Positions 56,951 through 64,000 of a stretch of 64,000 bases of DNA are shown piece after piece. The stretch is from Pseudocercospora fijiensis CIRAD86 (taxonomy: Eukaryota > Ascomycota > Dothideomycetes > Mycosphaerellales > Mycosphaerellaceae). The DNA lies in assembly GCF_000340215.1 (NCBI RefSeq), contig NW_006921532.1, forward strand, positions 4,787,126-4,851,125, written 5' to 3'. The notes under the pieces were generated by a model. That model worked only from the letters and a program-made list of their open reading frames with translations. It ran no database searches and had not been told where the DNA came from. A program made the position numbers and the translations under genes. Positions within the stretch are counted from its first letter, which is position 1; each line of letters starts with the position of its first letter.

Positions 56951-58395
56951 TACTTTTGGACTTGCGCTTCATACTCCGCCTGATATGATCGTTTTTCTAC
57001 CATAGCGGACCAGAGCACAGTTCTCTTTCGCTGCATGGCATGGCCAATATCTCCACGGATCTGTCTGTGTCCAGGCTGTTCCACGGATGTAGAGTTGCCA
57101 TGCATAGGAATCTTCAGTGCAGCTGCCATACCGGCAGCGAGCCTATTAACCAGGACAAGTGACTCGCACAACGCCTCGAAAGCGCGCTGGTGGTGACGGA
57201 CGGGTGAGATCTCTCCATGGAGATTGACAAGCCGTCTTGGCGCCAAGCGGTCATCCGAACGTGGCTGGAATCGTGTGTGAAAGTGTGAACCAAGAAAAGC
57301 CCAAGCGATCCTTCTCAGTGATGGTCAATCCAAATACTCCACAATGCTGGTATGCCTTGTGAAAAAAATGGCACAGAGCTACTCGGTCCAAGAGAAAAAG
57401 TTGGTTCTGCTCACGTCGAAGGCGAAGTCACAGGTGACAGTCGACAGTAAGGATCCGGACGCGCCTGTTGCTCTCGTGGAAGTTGTCACACCAGCTGGCA
57501 TCCAGGCACAATGTCCCTGCTTGCGAGATAGATTTAGAAGCCGAAGAAATGTTCGCCTTTGAGAAGACGGTTCTGCGGAGACCGGATTGGCGGCTTCTGC
57601 CAACAACTATTACGATTGTGTCTCTCCCCCAGAGCTAAGTTCTGTGAAGCTATCTCGATCGTATCAACGTTCCCAATGCTCGTCTAGCACGTCTTCAAGA
57701 AGATCTTGGAATGTCCAATACAGTCTGGAATGCAGTAGTAATCAGAACGCTCCATTACAGCTCACAACAGCTCATATCGGTGCCAATCGTCCTCCTTTCA
57801 AGATACTGTCGATGTCGCCCCTTTTCACTTCACGGTCATAATCAAATTCGCCTCACGATCGTCGGTGACTGGTGAGCTCTTCCTCGCCCGAATCTCGGCG
57901 CTCGCAAACGGCTCGTAGCCGCGTGAACTCATCCGCGGTCTGGCCCAGAGACGCTTCACGGGAATGTCTTGCCGCTGATGTCAGGCTTCGCAGTCTGTTT
58001 GAGATTTTCAATTGCAATGAGAGGTCCAGAAGCCACGGCATATGGTATCAGCACTGGCAGTTCAGAGATCTCTCTTGCAGAATCGCCCATGGAATTCCCT
58101 GGAGAGCGCGGCAGCGGGGCAGGACCTCTACCCTCAAGCGGAGGCATGACTGTGGTTTTCGGAATGGAGAATGCTGGCGTGTGCACGTGCGGTGGATGCC
58201 CGGCGCTCCTTCTCAATACAGCCTCGCTGATCATGGGTTGCTAACCTACGGAATCTGTGGGCGGTGGAACTGCGTTCGAGTGTTCACTGGCTTGTGCCGG
58301 TGTTGGAATTGTTTGCGCTGGCAAGGAAGCATACTGCTGTGTGAGCAGTCTATACCGTGGGACGAGGATCTGTCATGCCTCTTTTAGCAGCTGCT
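56951..58395. other. intergenic, no supported gene
   Basis: These 1.4 kb lie between two minus-strand genes. Frames at 57344-57562 (+), 57956-58234 (-) and 57969-58244 (+) look partly coding-like but lack domains and splice partners. A decayed gene is possible; I make no call. Confidence 0.45.
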
Positions 58396-60865
58396 TCACC
58401 TTGCATCAATGTTCCAAGGATTGCTTTGGGGAGGTACCGCATTCTCTTCATCCAGAGTGGAGGGATTCCCACCTGGACCGCCGTATCCTCCCCAGTTCGC
58501 GAACTGTGCAATTGGATTTGTCTGGGTCGTCGGTTGTGTAAAGTAAGATTGCTGATGCTGCCCTGGCGGGGTCAAATCCTGATTGAAGTTATACGACCCT
58601 TGCTGGAATTGCTGATGCGCAGGCTGCACAGGCTGCGGATGTCCCTGCACCAAAGGCGGCGATACCTGATGTCCAACTTGAGGCTGGTAAAATTGAGGCG
58701 GAGGGCTAACTTGATGAGCCATCTGTGCATGAGCCGGTCCGGGCGTTTGCTGTAATGGCGGGGAAAGCTGTGCGTATGGCCCGGCAGCCATGCTCTGCGG
58801 TGAGCTGTATGATATACTACTAGCATGGCTACTGCCAATAGAGCCGGCTGATCCATGGTGCCACATGCTCTGTCTGCGACCGGGACCATCAAGCTCTCGA
58901 AGACGAGAATTGAGGTCATCAAGCATGTACGAGGTTTCTGACTGATATCTTTGGTTCCAGCTAAGAAACATTAGTAACAGTGATCAATGATGACTGCACA
59001 GTGGTGACTAGCTCACCTCATATAACCCCAGCGAATTCCAAACCGCGAGAGGCATTCAGTGATTTGCTTTATGCATTGTATGCTGCGAATCGTGTTGAAC
59101 CTCAAAGCAGTCTCCCCAGGTGGCAAAGGAATGACTGGCATTGGAGGTGGTGGCGAAGCTGTCGGCTTAACTTCGGGATGAGGCGGAACATGGCCAGCCA
59201 GTAAGCCTTCCGTATTGTGCTGAAGTACGTCCAGAAATTGCCTTCCGGTCATGTAGACTCTCATGGCATCGTAAAATGTCAGGGGTGCCACGTATGCTGG
59301 ATCACTGATCAGGCGGAGCATGAGGTCGGCATATCGAATAGAATATTCGAAAATGAGCTTTTGTGCGAAAGGATGAACCACTGGCACCCGTGGGGATGGC
59401 GACAAAACGTAGACGCAAGAATAAAGTAGGTCGAGTTCGAAGAATGCTCGCATGCTAGGCGATGTTGTTGATGGAAGCTTGTCGAACCATTGGCGCATCT
59501 TGTCGCAAGCATTCCATAGATAATGGTAAGGTTCCTCCCACCGAGTGCGACCAGACTGGAAGAGATCGGTGTACCATTCGGATTGGAGCTTGCGCAGGTT
59601 GATCAGTTCCACTGCGTACTCGTACGACTGTAGCCAGAGGCCTTGCGAAGTGGAAGTTGGCGCAGGCGATGTAGATGCAGAAGAAGAGGGCTTGTTGAAT
59701 GGTATCTTCACTTTTGCGCTGTCATCAGAGAAGGAAAAGGCTCTTGTCTGAACGAGCGAGGTCGAGCGATCCAAATTGTAGACGCAATGATAAACTCGAC
59801 GTCGCAGCTCAAGCTTCCCTTTTGGCATTGGAGTGCCCTTTGGAGGATCTTGATGCAATCCGAGGTCTACCATGGCTCGAGACGCTGCTCCGATCAGGCC
59901 CCAAGAGTCGAAATGATGAGGATCCAGCATTGCAAACTCGGTCAATAAGACGAGCGCTTGTATGCTCGCAATTTCGCCGGGATGCAACACATGCTCGGCG
60001 TGCTTCAGAGCTTCACAGACATGACCAATGGCTTCGATGTATCGCTGATCGCCGCGCTGTTCTGACGAAGATGCACTTGAAATGGCAAGGACCATGCGCA
60101 CCATGTAGTGATCCAGCGGATCTGCCTGATGCACATGGCGAGAGTAGACATTGTCGACGGAAGCATAAAAGCTGGCTTCGTCAAATACAGGCAGGAGAGT
60201 GAAGACGTTGTTCAGATAATGCTGAACCAGTGATGTCGCCTGGTAGCGCGGTGGTAGCGGCTGTGTCATGCCCTCTGGCAAAGGCTCCTTGGAGGAGGCG
60301 GCCAATATGAGTCGTGCATACGACATTGCGCTGGTAAAGCCGTAGAAGTCTCGCGCGGTCGCATTGACCGACAGAATGCCAAAATCGTTGACCAGATCGT
60401 CAATGGCAATGACTTCTCTCCGCCGCATGGCTTTACTCGCATTGGGCGTCGGCGGCTCCTGCACTTGGTAAGACGGACGTCGTGCTGGAGCATCGTCGTC
60501 CGGCATGTCGATGACCGATGGCTTCCTGGCCTTGGCATCCTCGAGCTTCTCCTTGAGTCTGTCAATGCGCGTCTCCAGTGTGGAGACATAGCTTCGCTCC
60601 TTTCCCCGCGCGAATTGGTCGTTGGTGCTCGTACATTCGGCCGCCCGACCATTCTTCTCGCACGAAGAGCATGCCGGCAGCTTGCCATCGCATTTGATTT
60701 TGGCCGCTCGACATCGAGAGCACGCAGCGACTGGCCTGTCACGGGTGTGGAGTCAGCGGGCGAGCAGAGGAGATGGCATCAGGATCATGGTGTGTACCGC
60801 GAGACCTTAAGGATGGGTGTTTCGAGAAGCATCAGCGTGGTCGGATCACTTTCGTCTACGGCCAT
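58396..60865 (-). CDS. Zn2Cys6 transcription factor with Gln-rich C-terminus
   Basis: This is a regulator of 783 residues. Exons are 60865-60798, 60735-59017 and 58960-58396, with introns of 62 and 56 nt, all in phase. The first join gives KVSRPVAACSRCRAAKIKCD, followed by GKLPACSSCEKNGRAAEC, a complete six-Cys cluster. A coiled coil (YVSTLETRIDRLKEKLEDA) follows. A fungal_trans domain contains ELRRRVYHCVYNLDRS. The last 190 residues, mostly in exon 3, are rich in Gln, Pro and Tyr (QQFQQGSYNF) and look like an activation domain. Its targets are unknown. A RIP-like minisatellite lies upstream of its start. Confidence 0.9.
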
Positions 60866-61422
60866 GGTGTCAGCTCCCTCAATCAAGACCATCGGAAGCG
60901 ATGAGCGTGGCGCAAGTCAACAGGCAAGTGTGAGGGCGGGGAGCATCGGGCGTATTTGCATTGGTATGGGATGGTCAGGCCACGACAAAGGTAGTCATAC
61001 ACAGCAGCTGAACGTACGTGGATACTGCAGTATTCTACAGGGTGCGTCTCTAGTCCCGCCTCAGCCTCCCGCCAGCTGACATCTACGTGCAGTAGTCCTC
61101 GCAGCGTGCAGCAATGCAAAGCGCGAGCATGGGAGAAGAATGATGAGCAACAGTCCGACGGTCAACTTTGTCCCCAACATAAGGGAAGGAAGGTGTGGTG
61201 TGAGTGCTCTTTGGCAGAGCGAGAGCGGGAAGACGGACAGCCGAAGACACAGACCGACTACCGGCTAGCTTGCAGGCTCTATGAGTCTACGGCCACCGGC
61301 CACCGCGTCGATAATGTGTATTAACGTCTAAAATAGTAAAATATAACAACGCAGCAGAAACGCGGGCCCCTTTAGGCTTAGTGCGGCTCAGAATGAGCTA
61401 AACGCCGACTCTAATTAGTTAT

Positions 61423-61764
61423 CTTACGATAAGCGTTTCCGATAGTACTCGCTATAAGCGTTTCTAAATAGTGCTTTCTAATATCTATAACGCGTTCCAG
61501 ATTAATATTGCTATTAGCGTTTTAGATATAACTTACTATACGCGTTTTAGATTAGGCCTACCACAGGCGCCCTAGATAAGACTTACTATACGCGTTCCGA
61601 ATAGTACTTGCTATAACTTAAAGCGTTTCGGATTAGACTTACTCTACGCCGCACGCGTTCTATATTAGACTTTCTAACTTACTATAAGCGTTCTAAATTA
61701 GAGTTATTATAGGCATTATAGATAAGAGTTGCTCTAAGCATTTTTAATTAGTCTTACTTAGGCC
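61423..61764. repeat. degenerate 25-bp minisatellite, about 12 units, AT-rich
   Basis: The units begin near CTTACTATA, hold a conserved GCGTT core and end near AGATTAGA. Spacing between cores is mostly 24-33 nt. The whole tract has many TA steps and few CA or TG, unlike its flanks, which fits RIP acting on a repeat. Confidence 0.75.
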
Positions 61765-62563
61765 TTATCGATAGCCACTCGTCGCCTTAGGCAGCCACAT
61801 AAACACTAGTGGACAATGATAATCAAACGGAGCCTTGGAATGCTCCTGGCTGGCAGACGTGTTCGTTTCAATTGTTGCGACGGCATGCTGTATGCCACGC
61901 AGCATATCTGAGCGGTGTATGTGTATGGGGCCGAGCTGTGCATAGAATCAATCATACGGCACGGTGTTTGACTTTTCTGTGGCGTCGCATCGCCCTCGTG
62001 GTCGTACAGCGCTGGGTGAGGTAATAATAATGGGTGACTTATGCTTGTGCAGAAGCTGTTAGCCTGCTGCTGGCCGAGCACACAGCCATCTTCGACAACG
62101 CTTGATGCAAGGCATTGGCATGGCTTGCAGTAGACTATCATACCTTATGCCAAAGCTCGGTTGAAGGATGCGTAGGTGTGCACATCTTCCGCTGCCATGT
62201 GCCTTGGAGCTGTCGCTTGCGGTTAAACGACCATACGATGTGTGCCTGCCAATTACACCGCGAGACCGTCTTCCGCTCTGCAGTACGGTGGATCTCTCTC
62301 TGCAGGGCCAGGTACCGCGCTGGGAGGCGAAGCGAAGCCTCACTGTACGTCTGTGACTTAGACTTGCTCGCCATTGCCCCCCATCATTCGCGGAACGTGA
62401 AGGAATTGAAGATCATTGACATGTCGTGCTTGAGTCCGTGACAAGACATCTCCCGCCGTCCAGCCCTCCAGAAGCAAACACTAGACCGCCTTCACGCTGC
62501 CTACACTGCCCTGCCGACATCGTATTCCACCGCCGTAGGGACACCGCCAGTGTGCGTGAAACC

Positions 62564-62582
62564 AGGCAGGCAGGCAGGCAGG
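62564..62582. repeat. (AGGC)4 microsatellite
   Basis: Four AGGC units plus AGG lie just upstream of the start codon at 62597, so they are in the 5' leader of the last gene. Confidence 0.9.
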
Positions 62583-62596
62583 TGGAAGATCTGGAT

Positions 62597-64000
62597 ATGG
62601 CCTCGCTACACGCCATTCCCCCCGTCAACACTGCGCACGGCGCCTCTGGGAAGAAAGCCGTGAGAGGTGATGTGGGAGGAGACGAGGGTTCCACCTCGGG
62701 ACAGGGACAGGTAGCCCACACTTTGACGGCGTGCACGCGATGTCGACAGGTAATCTTTCTGTAGAGCCAAGGAGACAGAGCGCACTTGTTGACTGCTGCT
62801 GAAGCGCAAGACACGATGCGATCCCGGCCTTCCACGCTGCACGCCGTGCGAACGAACCAACTCCATCTGCGAATATTACGACTCCACCCGTGGCCACAAT
62901 GTGAACCGCAACTACGTCGTCTGGCTACAGCACAAAGTACGTGAGTTGGAGTCTGAGCTCGAGCGCGTGGAGAACGATGAGGCCGATGATCCTGAGGCCA
63001 TGATGCGTGCCGCGAGCGTGCGAGTCCACGACACGAAAGAAGGCAAATACCTGGGCCCGTCCAGTGGAATTGCCATCACACGCCTGGTCATGCAACTGGC
63101 CAAGCAGTTCACAGATTCTAAGAGCATCAAGGACATCGTGTCGGAGCAGCGCGCGAGGCAGATTAAAGAGCTGTATGCCCAGGAGCAGGCAAAGCCTACG
63201 TCCAAAGTGTATCCCTTGATCAGCGATGTGGCCGCGACCGACCTGCCAAATCGTGCCCTCGCAGACTTGCTGGTGCAATTGTACAAATTGAAGGTCCAGC
63301 CTATGTATCCGGCATTGCACGAGCCGACTTTGGATCGCGATATCGAGCTCGTCTACTCGGCGCCCGAGCAGGCTTCGCCTTACCAGCATTTTGTGTGCCG
63401 CATGGTAATAGCGATCAGCTTACAGAAGATGGACACACAATACGCAGGTCTGGCAGATAGTTACTATCTGGCAGCTCTAAAGTTCATGGAGCGCGTGGTG
63501 AAGCCGATGGACTTGCAAACGCTGCAGTGTTTTGCTCTCATGGCCGAATATTCTCTTCTAACCCCTACGCGCACCGCCATATTCTACGTCGTCGGCATAG
63601 CTGTGCGTTTGTTGCAAGCGTTAGGCCTGAACGAAGAGAAGACAATCACAAGAGGACAACGAGACGGCACTATCAATTACCTGGAAATCGACATGCGGCG
63701 GAGAGTCTTCTGGAGCATAATGGTGATGGAGTATGGCTTGTCACATTCTATAGGTCGTCCTTCCATGCTTGCCACCAGCCAGGACCATATTGATGTTGGC
63801 TGGTTCGAGACTTGCGACGACAAATACATCACACCAGAAGGTATCGACCCTGGAGCACCTCGGCCTACCTTGAAAAAGTGGGTGGCCATACACTTTTACA
63901 AAATGCGATTACTTCAACTGGAAATTCGGCGGAAGCTGTATCAATGTAAGCGAACGGAGCCGAAAGACGACAGCGACCCTTGGTTCATCCGGATGGAAGC
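62597..64000 (+). CDS. Zn2Cys6 transcription factor, 5' part (runs off the window)
   Basis: This is a regulator cut by the window end; at least 449 residues are visible. Exon 1 (62597-62749) carries MASLHAIPPVNTAHG and ends in TACTRCRQ. A 55-nt intron (GTAATC donor, CTGAAG acceptor) splits the zinc cluster, and exon 2 starts at 62805 with RKTRCDPGLPRCTPCERTN, completing six Cys. WLQHKVRELESELERVE is a short coiled coil. The fungal_trans domain starts near residue 190 and includes EIDMRRRVFWSIMVMEYGLS and SIGRPSML. The frame stays open to the last base. Upstream frames start only at GTG, so the ATG at 62597 was used. The layout resembles Ppr1-like regulators, but that is only a loose match. 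Confidence 0.9.

Larger units (their letters stand above)
60866..62596. other. divergent intergenic with minisatellite
   Basis: This is 1.7 kb between two divergent regulator genes. It is mostly ordinary DNA around the AT-rich repeat at 61423-61764. Frames near 61806-62441 have no domain. Confidence 0.5.

Noticed and set aside
56950..57246. 98-codon minus-strand frame just upstream of the PrpF-type gene
   Set aside because: It starts at TTG, has no domain and does not splice onto the isomerase in a sensible way.
61423..61764. CRISPR-like repeat spacing
   Set aside because: The units are degenerate, have no unique spacers, and the genome is fungal.

Overview
The window is nuclear DNA of a filamentous ascomycete. 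Genes are compact, with introns mostly of 43-90 nt carrying GTRNGT-type donors and CTAAC/CTGAC branch sites, and there are three Zn2Cys6 regulators, a PTH11-like receptor and a retroelement wrecked by repeat-induced point mutation (RIP). Gene content and the very short introns fit a Dothideomycete, probably a Mycosphaerella-type (Capnodiales/Mycosphaerellales) plant-associated fungus; the order is inference, since no marker gene for it is present. I find 22 protein genes I can support (two cut by the window edges), with splice sites worked out by hand so that exon phases join in frame.

Layout. 1-24 kb is housekeeping and surface biology: the 3' end of an AP-1/Yap1 oxidative-stress factor, a membrane-anchored exo-beta-1,3-glucanase, a small GRGGAGN protein, a PTH11-like seven-TM receptor, an SMP-like stress protein, the GID E3-ligase subunit Fyv10, a one-TM protein, an ADGF-type adenosine deaminase, a multi-TM protein, the plasma-membrane syntaxin Sso1, a short conserved protein and the Elongator partner Kti12. 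24-28.3 kb is a PMC1-type calcium ATPase behind a 2.9 kb gene-free leader.

28.9-34.9 kb is a catabolic cluster: a CYP504-like P450, fumarylacetoacetase and, divergent from it, homogentisate dioxygenase. Together these are the entry and two of the core steps of phenylacetate/tyrosine breakdown through homogentisate. Next come a fused alpha-beta CoA ligase with a mitochondrial presequence, a small coiled-coil protein and an acyl-CoA dehydrogenase ending in the peroxisomal signal SKL.

40.63-47.09 kb is a complete Ty1/copia retrotransposon on the minus strand, with 170-bp LTRs, a 5-bp target duplication (GGTCT) and heavy RIP that leaves no open frame. It sits 176 bp upstream of the acyl-CoA dehydrogenase start.

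47.3-64 kb is accessory in character. It holds an OPT oligopeptide transporter split into 16 exons, including a one-nucleotide exon between two abutting introns. Next is a three-gene group of mitochondrial tricarboxylate carrier, Zn2Cys6 regulator and PrpF-family isomerase, which resembles part of the itaconate/trans-aconitate clusters of other fungi. Then come two more Zn2Cys6 regulators separated by a RIP-like 25-bp minisatellite, the second running off the window.
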